Shown: piece after piece, positions 28,444-39,404 of the stretch
How positions within the stretch are numbered: position 1 is the stretch's first letter
How the letters are laid out: the number at the start of each line of letters is the position of its first letter
NCBI RefSeq assembly: GCF_039905635.1
Contig: NZ_CP157000.1
Span: forward strand, 930,001-994,000
Length of the DNA: 64,000 bases
Direction: 5' to 3'
Source of the DNA: Microbacterium sp. ProA8
GTDB lineage: Bacteria > Actinomycetota > Actinomycetes > Actinomycetales > Microbacteriaceae
Notes under the pieces: model-generated
Told to the model about the DNA's origin: nothing
The model's database searches: none
What the model saw: the letters and a program-made list of their open reading frames with translations, nothing else
Program-made: the position numbers and the translations under genes

Positions 28444-29510
28444 GCGCGCTGTGGGAGACCGCCACGGTGGGCCGCATGCAGCTGAGCCACCGCCTGGCGC
28501 TCGCGCCGATGACCCGCAGTCGGGCGCTTCCCGATGGCACGCCGGGCCCGCTGACCGCGGAGTACTACCGGCAGCGCGCGTCGCTGGGACTCCTCATCAG
28601 CGAAGGCGTCCAGCCCTCGGACGACGGTCAGGGCTACCTGAACACCCCGGGCATCTACCGTGCCGCTCATGTGGAGGGCTGGCGTGAGGTGGCGGATGCC
28701 GTGCACGCCGAGGGCGGCCACCTGGTGCTGCAGCTCATGCACGTCGGACGGATGTCGCACCCCGAGAACACGCCGCACCACCGCACGCCGATCGCGCCGT
28801 CCGCGATCGCGCCGGGTGTGGAGATGTTCACGCCGAGCGGGCGGCAGCCGATCCCGCAGCCGCGCGAGATGAGCGGTGACGACATCGCCCGGACGATCGC
28901 GGAGTTCCGCCACGCGGCGGCGAAGGCCGTCGAGGCCGGCGCGGACGGCGTGGAGATCCACGGGGCGAACGGCTACCTGCTGCACCAGTTCCTCTCGCCG
29001 AACGCCAACACCCGTACCGACGGCTACGGCGGCTCGATCCCCGCGCGCTCGCGCTTCGCGCTCGAGGTCGCCGCCGCCGTCGCCGACGAGATCGGCGGCG
29101 ACAGAGTCGGCATCCGCATCTCGCCCGGTCTCGTCATCGGCGGCATCGACGAGGGACCGGATGCCGCGGACCAGTACCGTCATCTCGTCGGCGAGCTCGC
29201 CGGGCTGAACCTGGCCTATCTGCACGTCGTGCAGTCGTCAGATGAGGTGCTGCTGCGGGACCTGCGCGACCTGTGGCCGAGCGCACTCCTCGTGCTCCGC
29301 GCAGGGCGCTCGCTCGATGCCCTCGGGGACGACATCGACGCGGGTCTCGCCGACATCGTGCCCATCGCGCGGTGGGCGCTGGCGAATCCCGACGTCGTCG
29401 AGCGGATCCGCTCCGGTGCGCCGATGAACGACGCCGACCCGGCGACGTTCTACGGTGGAGGGGCGGCCGGGTACACCGACTATCCGGCGCTCGCGAGCAT
29501 CTCTTCCTGA
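28440..29510 (+). CDS. Alkene reductase, old yellow enzyme family
   Basis: 356 residues, FMN-binding TIM barrel. Visible are LALAPMTRSRALPDGTPGPL, YYRQRASLGLLISEG, VLQLMHVGRMSHPENTPH, the substrate-binding GVEIHGANGYLLHQFLSPNANTRTD (in parts) and YGGSIPARSRF. The His-Gly-Ala-Asn segment replaces the His-x-x-His/Asn pair seen in this family. It reduces activated double bonds or nitro esters with NADPH. It is coupled to the preceding gene by ATGA. Confidence 0.93.
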   Translation: MSALWETATVGRMQLSHRLALAPMTRSRALPDGTPGPLTAEYYRQRASLGLLISEGVQPSDDGQGYLNTPGIYRAAHVEGWREVADAVHAEGGHLVLQLMHVGRMSHPENTPHHRTPIAPSAIAPGVEMFTPSGRQPIPQPREMSGDDIARTIAEFRHAAAKAVEAGADGVEIHGANGYLLHQFLSPNANTRTDGYGGSIPARSRFALEVAAAVADEIGGDRVGIRISPGLVIGGIDEGPDAADQYRHLVGELAGLNLAYLHVVQSSDEVLLRDLRDLWPSALLVLRAGRSLDALGDDIDAGLADIVPIARWALANPDVVERIRSGAPMNDADPATFYGGGAAGYTDYPALASISS

Positions 29511-29519
29511 TGAGGAACC

Positions 29520-29984
29520 ATGGCGGCCCAGCCCACGACCCCCGACCCCGGTGAGCACGGATCGACGCTCGCCGACGTCGCGCCTGTGAGCTGGGCCGTC
29601 ATGCAGCTGGCCCACGCACAGCGCTCGCTGGCGGCTCAGCGCCTGGCGGCGCTCGGCCTCTTCCCCGGGCAGGAGCTCGTGCTGTCGCAGCTCTGGGCCG
29701 CCGACGAGCGCTCTCAGAAGGAGCTGCGCTGCCTGCTCGGGCTCGACCACTCGACGATCGCGAAGACCGTGCAGCGCCTCGAGAAGGCCGGGCTGGTGCG
29801 CCGCGAGCGGTCGGCGGCCGACGGCAGAGTCACCCTCGTGCAGCTGACCCAGGCGGGTCGTGACCTGCAGAAGCCCGTGGAGGAGATCTGGCGAGGACTC
29901 GAGGCCCGCTGGGCACACCTCGATCCGGCCGAAGCCGAGCAGCTCACGTCACTGGCGCGCTCCATGCGGGAGCGGGCCGACTGA
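29520..29984 (+). CDS. MarR family transcriptional regulator
   Basis: 154 residues. The winged helix reads LRCLLGLDHSTIAKTVQRLEKAGLVRRERSAADGRVTLVQLT, with the DxR wing motif (DGRV) typical of MarR. Ten bases after the alkene reductase stop, so in the same operon. It probably represses the operon and responds to electrophiles or quinones; the direct repeats at 27442-27489 are candidate sites. No conserved redox Cys is obvious beyond the Cys in RCLLG. Confidence 0.92.
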   Translation: MAAQPTTPDPGEHGSTLADVAPVSWAVMQLAHAQRSLAAQRLAALGLFPGQELVLSQLWAADERSQKELRCLLGLDHSTIAKTVQRLEKAGLVRRERSAADGRVTLVQLTQAGRDLQKPVEEIWRGLEARWAHLDPAEAEQLTSLARSMRERAD

Positions 29985-30255
29985 CCTCGCGCGAAGACGC
30001 ACGGTTGACGGCCCGCCACGGCGGCTGACCGTCCGCTGATCGCCGACGGCTCCCCGGTGTGACCGCCCGAGCGATGACACCCGTCCGTTCATCCACTGCA
30101 CACACGCGATTCATCGACTTCGGGCCGAAGACGTCGGAGCATAGGTGCAATCGGCGCCGGCGCCGCGCATCGACGACTGCAGGACCTGCGTGGCAAGGCG
30201 TGACCGACGACCTCTGCGACGCGGACCCCGCGTCACGACCCAGAGGAGCATCGCC

Positions 30256-31452
30256 ATGGTCCGACCTTCCCGAGTGCTCTCGCTCTACGAGGGCTTCTTC
30301 ACCGGTGGAGCGCGCATCCTGCACACCGACGTCATCGCCGGGCTCCATGCCGGCGGTCACCAGGAGCACAGTGTCCTGGCCATCGCGTCCCGCGCCCAGC
30401 GGGAGTCCACGGTGCAGCGCATGCAGGACGATCCCCGCTATCTGCAGCTGGTGGGCGGCGGCGTCCGCGTCAGTAGTCTCGGGAAGCTGGCCGGCGGGCA
30501 TCCGGCCGCACCGGAGAGCTTCACGGACCGACAGCTCAAGATCGCCGCCGAGGCGGTGCACTCCGCCGATCTGATCCTGTCGCTCAAGGAGCAGCCGCTC
30601 GGCATCCTGCTCGCCCTGCAGGCGCGCGGACTGATGAGCGACGCACCGGTCGCCGCCTGCCTCCACCGCTCGGATCCGCTGCACTCCGGGCCCGCGCTCG
30701 GCTGGCTGACACAGGCGGCCGCATCGGGCCTCCTCACCGCGACGATCTCATGCGCGGAGGCGACCGACCGCGCCTACGCGCGCGCCGGCGTGACGGCGAG
30801 CCGACGCTACGTCATCGCGAACGGCATCGACACCCGCCGCTTCCGCCCCGGCACGAAGACCGAGCAGCAGGCGACGCGGCGGGCTCTCGGCATCCCGTCG
30901 GGGGCACCGGTCGTCGCGTACGCGGCGAGGTTCGACCCCATGAAGGACCCCGGCCTGTTCCTGCGCGCGCTGGCGGCCCACGCCGCGGGGCATCCCGGCA
31001 CGCACTACGTCCTCTGCGGCGCCGGCATGTCGTGGGAGAACCCTGCCTTCCGGGCGCTCGCCGCGGAGTCGGGCGTCGTGCCCACGGCGCAGATCCATGC
31101 GCTCGGCATCCGTCAGGACATGCCCTCGATCTACCAGGTCGCCGATGTCATCGCTCTGACGAGCGCTTTCGGCGAGGCCTCGCCGCTCTGCCTGATCGAG
31201 GGCGCGGCATGCGGGGCGACGCCGGTGACCACGGATGTCGGCGACGCCGCCGCGCAGATCGACAGGATCGGAGTGATCACCCCCGCGGATGCGGGGACCA
31301 TCGCGGACACCTGGCAGACGGTGCTGCAGAACCGGCCCGAGTTCCGCCGTCGGGCCCTCGCCGCCCGACCGCGCCTGGGACGGCGCCGGATGCTGAGCCA
31401 GTACCGCGCCGTCGCCTTCGACCTGCTCCGGCGCGAGGAGGTCGCGGCGTGA
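30256..31452 (+). CDS. Glycosyltransferase, GT4-like
   Basis: 398 residues, GT-B fold. The N-terminus has LYEGFFTGGARILHTDVIAG, and the middle VIANGIDTRRFRPG marks the domain boundary. The donor domain has VVAYAARFDPMKDPGLFLRA, YVLCGAGMSWENPAF and ALTSAFGEASPLCLIEGAACG (E-x7-E-like). Donor and acceptor are unknown. ATG 30256 has AGAGGAG nine bases upstream. A 271-base gap before it holds no gene. A membrane mannosyltransferase gene follows 64 bases later, suggesting a shared pathway for an envelope glycan. Confidence 0.88.
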   Translation: MVRPSRVLSLYEGFFTGGARILHTDVIAGLHAGGHQEHSVLAIASRAQRESTVQRMQDDPRYLQLVGGGVRVSSLGKLAGGHPAAPESFTDRQLKIAAEAVHSADLILSLKEQPLGILLALQARGLMSDAPVAACLHRSDPLHSGPALGWLTQAAASGLLTATISCAEATDRAYARAGVTASRRYVIANGIDTRRFRPGTKTEQQATRRALGIPSGAPVVAYAARFDPMKDPGLFLRALAAHAAGHPGTHYVLCGAGMSWENPAFRALAAESGVVPTAQIHALGIRQDMPSIYQVADVIALTSAFGEASPLCLIEGAACGATPVTTDVGDAAAQIDRIGVITPADAGTIADTWQTVLQNRPEFRRRALAARPRLGRRRMLSQYRAVAFDLLRREEVAA

Positions 31453-31516
31453 GGCAGGTCCGCAGCTGCGGCGCGCAACCGCTGTCTTCGGGGCAGGGCA
31501 ACGGGGACGGAGCGGA

Positions 31517-32758
31517 GTGACCGCGGCCGGGGTGCGAACAGCGGAGCGCACGGCGCCGCCCGAGCCGGTGACGCGTCGGCTGTGGGGAGTGACCGCCGTG
31601 CGGATCGCGGCGATCTACCTCGCGTCGCGCGTGATCACGACGGCGTTCTTCCTCCTCGCCGCGGCCCTCTCGCCGGCCGGCTCCCGCTTCGGCCCCGGCG
31701 CCGACCTCGCCACCTACGCGGTCGCGTGGGACGCGCAGCACTACCAGCGCATCGCCGCCGAGGGGTATCCGATCGACCTTCCGCTCACTGACGCGGGCGA
31801 GGTCGCGCAGAACGCGTGGGCGTTCATGCCGTTCTACCCGTGGGCAGCGCAGGCGACCGGATGGCTCCTCGGCTCGTGGACGGCGGGCGCTGTCGCGCTC
31901 GCCGTCGTCGCCGGGTACCTCTGCTGCCTGGTGCTGCGCAGCATCCTGAAGCCCGCGATCGGAGAGACCGCGTCGCTGTGGGCGGTGGCGTTCTTCGCGT
32001 CCGCCCCGCTGGCGGCCATGTTCCAGGTCGCGTACGCCGAGGCGCCCTGCCTGCTGCTGATCATGCTCGGCATACGGTGCCTGCAGCGGAGGCGGTACGG
32101 CTGGCTCTACGTCATCCTTCCCGCCATGGCTTTCACGCGGCCGGGCGTGCTGGCCTTCGCGCTGTGCCTCGGGCTCTTCGGCATCCGTCGATGGCTGACC
32201 CGTGCACAAGAGTCGCTCGCGCGACGGGAGGCCGTGCACATCGTGGCGCTGGGCGCGCTCGCCACGGCGCTCGGACTCTCGTGGCCCGTGATCGCCGGGG
32301 TCGTGACCGGCCGCCCGGATGCGTATCTCGCGACGGAGCTCTCGTGGCGCCGGCTCTGGGTCGGCGACGACGGGGGATTCGTCCCCTTCGAGGGCTGGCC
32401 GCAGGCGACCGATTACTGGTTCCGGTCGTGGGGGCTCGACCCGGCGTGGGGACTGGTCGGGCTCGTCGCCCTGGTGATCGCCGTCGGTGCCGTCATCGCG
32501 TCCAGCCCGCACGTGGTGCGTCTCGGACCCGAGATCCGCCTCTGGGCGGCCGGCTACCTCATCTACCTGCTGGCCGTGTTCCTCCCGCAGTCGAGCGTGT
32601 TTCGGCTCCTGTTCCCGCTGTCGCCGCTGTGGGGTGCCGTCGCGCTGCCGCGTAGCCGCGTGTGGCGGCTCGGCGTGCTGGCTGCGTGCCTCGTGGGTCA
32701 GTGGTGGTGGATCTGGAACATGTACGGGCTGGGAACGGAGTTCTGGCACATCCCCTGA
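31517..32758 (+). CDS. PIG-V-like integral membrane mannosyltransferase
   Basis: 413 residues with about nine or ten spans. After the first span comes AWDAQHYQRIAAEGYPI, the W-D-x-x-x-Y-x-x-I-A-x-x-G-Y pattern of PIG-V/GT-C enzymes that use lipid-linked mannose. Further pieces are NAWAFMPFYPWA and MFQVAYAEAPCLLLIMLG. The active site would face outside the membrane. GTG 31517 follows a GGAGCGGA stretch. Together with the preceding glycosyltransferase it may decorate a surface glycan or protein; this rests on proximity. Confidence 0.82.
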   Translation: MTAAGVRTAERTAPPEPVTRRLWGVTAVRIAAIYLASRVITTAFFLLAAALSPAGSRFGPGADLATYAVAWDAQHYQRIAAEGYPIDLPLTDAGEVAQNAWAFMPFYPWAAQATGWLLGSWTAGAVALAVVAGYLCCLVLRSILKPAIGETASLWAVAFFASAPLAAMFQVAYAEAPCLLLIMLGIRCLQRRRYGWLYVILPAMAFTRPGVLAFALCLGLFGIRRWLTRAQESLARREAVHIVALGALATALGLSWPVIAGVVTGRPDAYLATELSWRRLWVGDDGGFVPFEGWPQATDYWFRSWGLDPAWGLVGLVALVIAVGAVIASSPHVVRLGPEIRLWAAGYLIYLLAVFLPQSSVFRLLFPLSPLWGAVALPRSRVWRLGVLAACLVGQWWWIWNMYGLGTEFWHIP

Positions 32759-32852
32759 CCAGGCAGGCGGCACGTCGCCACCCGGCGGCCGCGTGCGACG
32801 AAATTCGCCGATCCGGCCCTCACCCCCGCGCAGGCGGCGTAGCCTCCCGGGC

Positions 32853-34244
32853 ATGACACCATCGCCTTCCGGGATCACCACGGCCGGTCAGCTGCGCGCA
32901 TCGGGTCACACCTATCGTCCGGTGCGGATCGAGCTGCGCGAGAACCTCCTCGCGGCGCTCGCCGAGGGACGCGATCCGTGGCCCGGCATCCACGGGTTCG
33001 ACCACACCGTGATCCCGCAACTCGAACGCGCGATCCTCGCGGGGCACGACATCGTGCTGCTCGGCGAACGCGGCCAGGGCAAGACGCGCCTGCTGCGCAG
33101 CCTGAACGGGCTGCTCGACGAATGGTCGCCGGTCATCGAGGGGTCGGAACTCGGTGAGCATCCGTTCCACCCCATCGCCCCGGCATCCGTCCGCCGCGCC
33201 GGCGAGCTGGGCGACGATCTGCCCGTCGCGTGGCGCCACCGCAGCGAGCGGTACGCCGAGAAGCTCGCCACCCCCGACACGTCGGTGGCCGACCTCATCG
33301 GCGACGTCGACCCGATCAAGGTGGCCGAGGGTCGCTCGCTCGGCGACCCCGAGACGATCCACTACGGGCTCGTGCCGCGCAGCAACGGCGGCATCGTCGC
33401 GATCAACGAGCTGCCCGACCTGGCCGAGCGCATCCAGGTGTCGCTGCTCAACGTCATGGAGGAGCGCGACATCCAGATCCGAGGCTACGTGCTGCGCCTC
33501 GACCTCGACGTGCTCGTCGTCGCCACCGCGAACCCCGAGGACTACACGAACCGCGGCCGCATCATCACGCCGCTGCAGGACCGCTTCGGCGCCGAGATCC
33601 GCACGCACTACCCCCAGACGATCGACGAGGAGATCGCGGTCATCCGCCAGGAGGCCGACCTCGTCGCCGAGGTTCCCGCGCACCTCCTCGAGATCCTCGC
33701 GCGCTTCACGCGCAACCTTCGCGAATCGGATGCCGTCGACCAGCGCGCCGGTGTCTCGGCGAGGTTCGCGATCGCCGGCGCCGAGACGATCGCCGCGGCG
33801 GCCCTGCATCGCGCGACCCGGCAGCACGAGGAGGTCGCCGTCGCCCGACCCGTGGACCTCGAGACGGCCGTCGACGTGCTCGGCGGCAAGATCGAGTTCG
33901 AGACGGGGGAGGAGGGTCGGGAACGCGCGATCCTCGAGCATCTGCTGCGCACCGCGGTCGCCGACACCGCGCGCGCGCACCTGCGCGGCCTGGACTCCCG
34001 CGCGCTCGCCGATGCCCTCCACGACGGCGCCACGGTGATGACCGGCGAGCAGGTGACGGCCGCCGAGGTGCTGGCGGCGATGCCCGTGCTCGGCGAGTCC
34101 GACCTGTACGACCAGGTGGCAGATCGCCTCGAGGCCCGCACCGCCGGCGAGCGCGCCGGCGCGCTCGAGCTGCTGCTCGAGTCGCTCTACCTCGAGAAGC
34201 GCATCGGCAAGGACACCGCGGGCGGTGAGACGGTCTATGGATGA
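32853..34244 (+). CDS. MoxR/ChlI-type AAA+ ATPase
   Basis: 463 residues. Walker A is GERGQGKTRLL (about residue 70). Walker B region reads SNGGIVAINELPDLAERIQVSLLNVMEE, and VVATANPEDYTNRGRIITPLQDRFG has sensor 1 and the arginine-finger region seen in magnesium-chelatase-like ATPases. The C-terminus is helical. TAGCCT at 32840-32845 lies seven bases before ATG 32853. The VWA gene starts 25 bases downstream, the usual pairing in which the ATPase remodels or inserts a cofactor in a target protein. No target enzyme is next door. Confidence 0.9.
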   Translation: MTPSPSGITTAGQLRASGHTYRPVRIELRENLLAALAEGRDPWPGIHGFDHTVIPQLERAILAGHDIVLLGERGQGKTRLLRSLNGLLDEWSPVIEGSELGEHPFHPIAPASVRRAGELGDDLPVAWRHRSERYAEKLATPDTSVADLIGDVDPIKVAEGRSLGDPETIHYGLVPRSNGGIVAINELPDLAERIQVSLLNVMEERDIQIRGYVLRLDLDVLVVATANPEDYTNRGRIITPLQDRFGAEIRTHYPQTIDEEIAVIRQEADLVAEVPAHLLEILARFTRNLRESDAVDQRAGVSARFAIAGAETIAAAALHRATRQHEEVAVARPVDLETAVDVLGGKIEFETGEEGRERAILEHLLRTAVADTARAHLRGLDSRALADALHDGATVMTGEQVTAAEVLAAMPVLGESDLYDQVADRLEARTAGERAGALELLLESLYLEKRIGKDTAGGETVYG

Positions 34245-34268
34245 CACGTCGGGGCGAGGCATCCCGTA

Positions 34269-36311
34269 ATGCCGCGCAGCTTCCACCGCGCGCCCGGCCA
34301 CGCCGCGCGATACGGACGGTACACGGGCGGCGATCCGCTCGCGCCGCCCGTCGAGGTGCAGTCGGCGCTCGAGGCGATCGGGCAGGACGTGATGGCGGGC
34401 ACCTCTGCCGACCGCGCGCTGCGCGAGTACCTGCGGCGCGGCGACCGCGACCGCGAGGGGCTCGACGACCTCGCCCGCCGGGTGCGCGAGCGTCGGGCCG
34501 ACCTCGTGCGGCGCCACCGGCTGGACGGAACGCTCGAGGAGGTGCGCAAGCTGCTCGACCGCGCCGTGCTGGAGGAGCGCAAGCACCTGGTGCGCGATGT
34601 CCACCTCGACGACGACGCCCGCGCCTTCGCCGAGATGCGGCTCGAGAACCTGCCGGCCAGCACCGCCGCGGCCGTCAACGACCTCGCCGACTACGACTGG
34701 CAGAGCCCGAGCGCGCGGGCCGACTACGACCGGATCCGCGAACTGCTCGGCCGGGAACTCCTGGACCAGCGGTTCGCCGGCATGAAGAACGCGCTCGAGA
34801 GTGCCACGGATGCCGATCGCCAGGCGATCCGCGACATGCTCAACGATCTGAACGACCTGCTCGAGAAGCGCCGGCTGGGCGACGACACGCAGGAGGACTT
34901 CGACGAGTTCATGCGCAAGCACGGGGACCAGTTCCCCGAGGACCCGCAGAATCTCGACGAGCTCCTCGACACGCTCGCCGAGCGCTCCGCGGCCGCGCAG
35001 CGGATGCTCAACTCCATGACCCCCGAGCAGCGGGACGAGCTCCTGAGTCTCGCCGAGCAGGCCTTCGGCTCGCCCGACCTCATGCAGTCGCTGTCACGAC
35101 TCGACGACAACCTGCGCTCGCTCCGGCCGGGCGAGGATTGGACGGGATCGGCATCCTTCTCCGGCGATCAGCCGTCCGGTCTCGGCGAGGCGACCGGCAT
35201 CATGCAGGATCTCGCCGACCTCGACGCGGTCACCGATCAGCTCAGCCAGTCGTATCCGGGCGCACGGATGGACGACATCGACCTCGATGCGCTCGAGCGG
35301 CTGGTGGGCGAGGATGCCGCCGTCAGCGCCCGGACCCTGCGCGAGCTCGAGCAGGAGCTGAGGGACACCGGGATGCTGCAGCGCGCGTCCGACGGGCAGC
35401 TCCGGCTCACCCCGCGGGCGATGCGCCAGCTGGGGCGGGCCCTCCTGCGCGACATCGCGACGCGGCAGTCGGGCCGCACGGGCCGCCGCGAGACGCGGAA
35501 CGCGGGCGCCGCCGGAGACCGCACCGGCTCGACCCGCGAGTGGGCGTTCGGCGACACCGAGCCCTGGGACATCCCCCGCACCGTCTCGAACGCCGTGCTG
35601 AGGACCGTGCTCGACGGCGGCGACGTCTCGGCCGGGGTGCGCCTCGACACCCGCGACGTCGAGGTCGTCGAGACCGAGCAGCGCACGCAGGCCGCTGTCG
35701 CCCTTCTCGTCGACACGTCGTTCTCGATGGCGCTCGACGGCCGCTGGGTGCCCATGAAGCGCACCGCGCTCGCCCTGCATCACCTCATCTCGACGCGATT
35801 CCGCGGCGACAACCTCCAGCTGATCGCGTTCGCCCGCCACGCCGAGGTGATCGACATCGAGCAGCTGACGGCCAAGGACGCCGTCTGGGACAAGGGCACC
35901 AACCTGCAGCATGCGCTGCTGCTCGCCCAGCGGCACTTCCGCCGCAACCCGACGGCGCAGCCCGTGCTGCTCATCGTGACCGACGGCGAGCCGACCGCCC
36001 ACCTGCGCCCTGACGGCAGCGCGCACTTCGCCTATCCACCCGATGCGCGGACGGTCGCGGCCACGGTGCGCGAGCTCGACACCGTGCAGCGGCTCGGCGC
36101 GCAGACGACGTTCTTCCGCCTGGGCGAGGACCCCAGCCTCGCCCGATTCATCGACGCCCTCGCGCGGCGGGCCGGTGGACAGGTCGTCGCACCGGAGCTC
36201 GACGACCTCGGGCGGGCCGTCGTGGACAGCTACCTGAGCTCGCGGCATCCGGGCCACGGGTCGCCCGAGGACTTCGGCGACATGCTGAACGGGCGCAGCT
36301 GGTGGTGGTAG
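34269..36311 (+). CDS. VWA domain protein, partner of the MoxR-type ATPase
   Basis: 680 residues, no signal peptide, so cytosolic. The first ~430 residues are helical and highly charged (RRGDRDREGLDDLARRVRER, LDDNLRSLRPGEDW). The C-terminal von Willebrand A domain has the metal-site motif DTSFSMA (Asp482), the threonine region DKGTNLQHA and VTDGEP. The tail ends GHGSPEDFGDMLNGRSWWW with three tryptophans. It is CoxE/YehP-like in arrangement. With the adjacent ATPase it likely forms a two-part chaperone; the client is unknown. Confidence 0.88.
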   Translation: MPRSFHRAPGHAARYGRYTGGDPLAPPVEVQSALEAIGQDVMAGTSADRALREYLRRGDRDREGLDDLARRVRERRADLVRRHRLDGTLEEVRKLLDRAVLEERKHLVRDVHLDDDARAFAEMRLENLPASTAAAVNDLADYDWQSPSARADYDRIRELLGRELLDQRFAGMKNALESATDADRQAIRDMLNDLNDLLEKRRLGDDTQEDFDEFMRKHGDQFPEDPQNLDELLDTLAERSAAAQRMLNSMTPEQRDELLSLAEQAFGSPDLMQSLSRLDDNLRSLRPGEDWTGSASFSGDQPSGLGEATGIMQDLADLDAVTDQLSQSYPGARMDDIDLDALERLVGEDAAVSARTLRELEQELRDTGMLQRASDGQLRLTPRAMRQLGRALLRDIATRQSGRTGRRETRNAGAAGDRTGSTREWAFGDTEPWDIPRTVSNAVLRTVLDGGDVSAGVRLDTRDVEVVETEQRTQAAVALLVDTSFSMALDGRWVPMKRTALALHHLISTRFRGDNLQLIAFARHAEVIDIEQLTAKDAVWDKGTNLQHALLLAQRHFRRNPTAQPVLLIVTDGEPTAHLRPDGSAHFAYPPDARTVAATVRELDTVQRLGAQTTFFRLGEDPSLARFIDALARRAGGQVVAPELDDLGRAVVDSYLSSRHPGHGSPEDFGDMLNGRSWWW

Positions 36312-36458
36312 CGGCGCGGTGACGGAACCTGTCATCGACGCATGCGGCGTACTTTGGGGTTGCCTTACCCAATCCGTCGGGTGCGTCTCGAAGCGTCATC
36401 CCCAGATGGTCCGCTACAGCCGAGTGATGCGGGACGCGCGAGGAGGAAGAACCTGCTG

Positions 36459-38260
<1,802 letters not shown>

Positions 38261-38264
<4 letters not shown>

Positions 38265-39265
38265 TCGGATGCGCCTCTCGTGCTCGCGCGATGCGCGATG
38301 GAATGTCCTACGGTGTGGATGCCGTGAGCCGGATGATCGGTGAGGAGCAGGTCGATGGCCTTTCGTGCGAGTGCCGGGGTGTCTGGCGACACGGAGCTCA
38401 GTGCGGGTGTGCTGTAGCGCGCCTCGTTGATGTCGTCGAAGCCGATGACCGCGACATCGTCCGGAACCCGGATGCCGGACGTCACCAGGACGTGCATCGC
38501 GCCGAGCGCGAGCAGGTCGTTGAAGGCGAACACGCCGTCGACCTCGACGCCGTCGTCGATCAGCCGTCGGGCCGCGGCAGCGCCGTCGGGGCTGTGATAC
38601 TCCGAGACGTGGATGATGAGTCGGTCGTCGACCTCGATCCCCGCCTCTTGGAGGGCAGCGACGTAGCCGGCGAGTCGCAGCACGGAGGTCTCGTTGGGTC
38701 CGGAATCCTGTGCGCCGATCGCGGCGATGCGGCGGCATCCCTGATCGATCAGGTGCATCGTGGCAGCCTTCGCTGCCGCCGTGTTGTCGACCGTGACATG
38801 CGGGAAGGTGCTGTCGCCGATGTGCTCGCCGAGCAGCACGAGCGGCGTCGAGTCGAGCCTGCCTTGGAGATCACGCGCCGTGAGCGCGAGCGGGCTCAGG
38901 ATGAGCCCGTCCATGACGGGCGCGCCGATGCCGTCGCTGATGCGTCGCTCGGCGTCGGCCCGGCCGTCGGTCTGGTTGACCAGCACGGTGATCGAGCGTT
39001 CCTGTGCGGCCCGCACCAGTTCGGAGGCGAGTTCGGCGAAGTACGGCTGGCTCAGTTCCGGAATCGCCAGCGCGATCATTCCGCTGCGTCCGCTCCGCAG
39101 CTGACGCGCCGCAGCGTTCGGCCGATAGCCCAGCTCCACCAGGGCCTCTCGCACCCTTTCGCGCAGCTCGTCGGTCACCCAGCCCGTTCCGTTGACCACG
39201 TTCGACACGGTCTTCGCGGAGACGCCGACGCGGTCGGCGACGTCCTTCAGGGTCGTCCGTGGCAT
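38261..39265 (-). CDS. LacI family transcriptional regulator
   Basis: 334 residues. The HTH begins TTLKDVADRVGVSAKTVSNVVNG with the hinge helix RPNAAARQLRSGRSG, followed by a periplasmic-binding-like effector domain ending LIDLLLTDHPAHGIHTVGHSI. It likely represses both its own GH2 operon and the divergent ABC-sugar operon through the inverted repeats at 39331-39380, with a sugar as inducer. Coupled to the GH2 gene by ATGA. Confidence 0.94.
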
Positions 39266-39330
39266 CGCTCCAACCTTTCCTGCTCAGCGTGGCGTTGTTG
39301 ACATTGGCACAACGTCGACGCTTGTTCAAC

Positions 39331-39380
39331 GATTACCGTTCATGTATAACGGTAATCGGTCCGTTCGTTCAACGTTGAAC
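39331..39380. promoter_or_regulatory. Candidate LacI-family operators
   Basis: GATTACCGTT and AACGGTAATC form perfect ten-base arms around seven bases (39331-39357). GTTCAACGTTGAAC (39367-39380) is a perfect 14-base palindrome centred on CG, the usual LacI-family centre. A half-site GTTCAAC precedes the first repeat at about 39324. All lie between lacI and the solute-binding gene, at most 81 bases from the latter. Confidence 0.75.
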
Positions 39381-39404
39381 GGCATATTCGAAGGGGATTG
39401 ATCC

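Noticed and set aside
32820..34922. 700-codon minus-strand reading over the MoxR/VWA genes
   Set aside because: Val/Asp/Gly-rich shadow; the plus-strand genes have Walker and VWA motifs.
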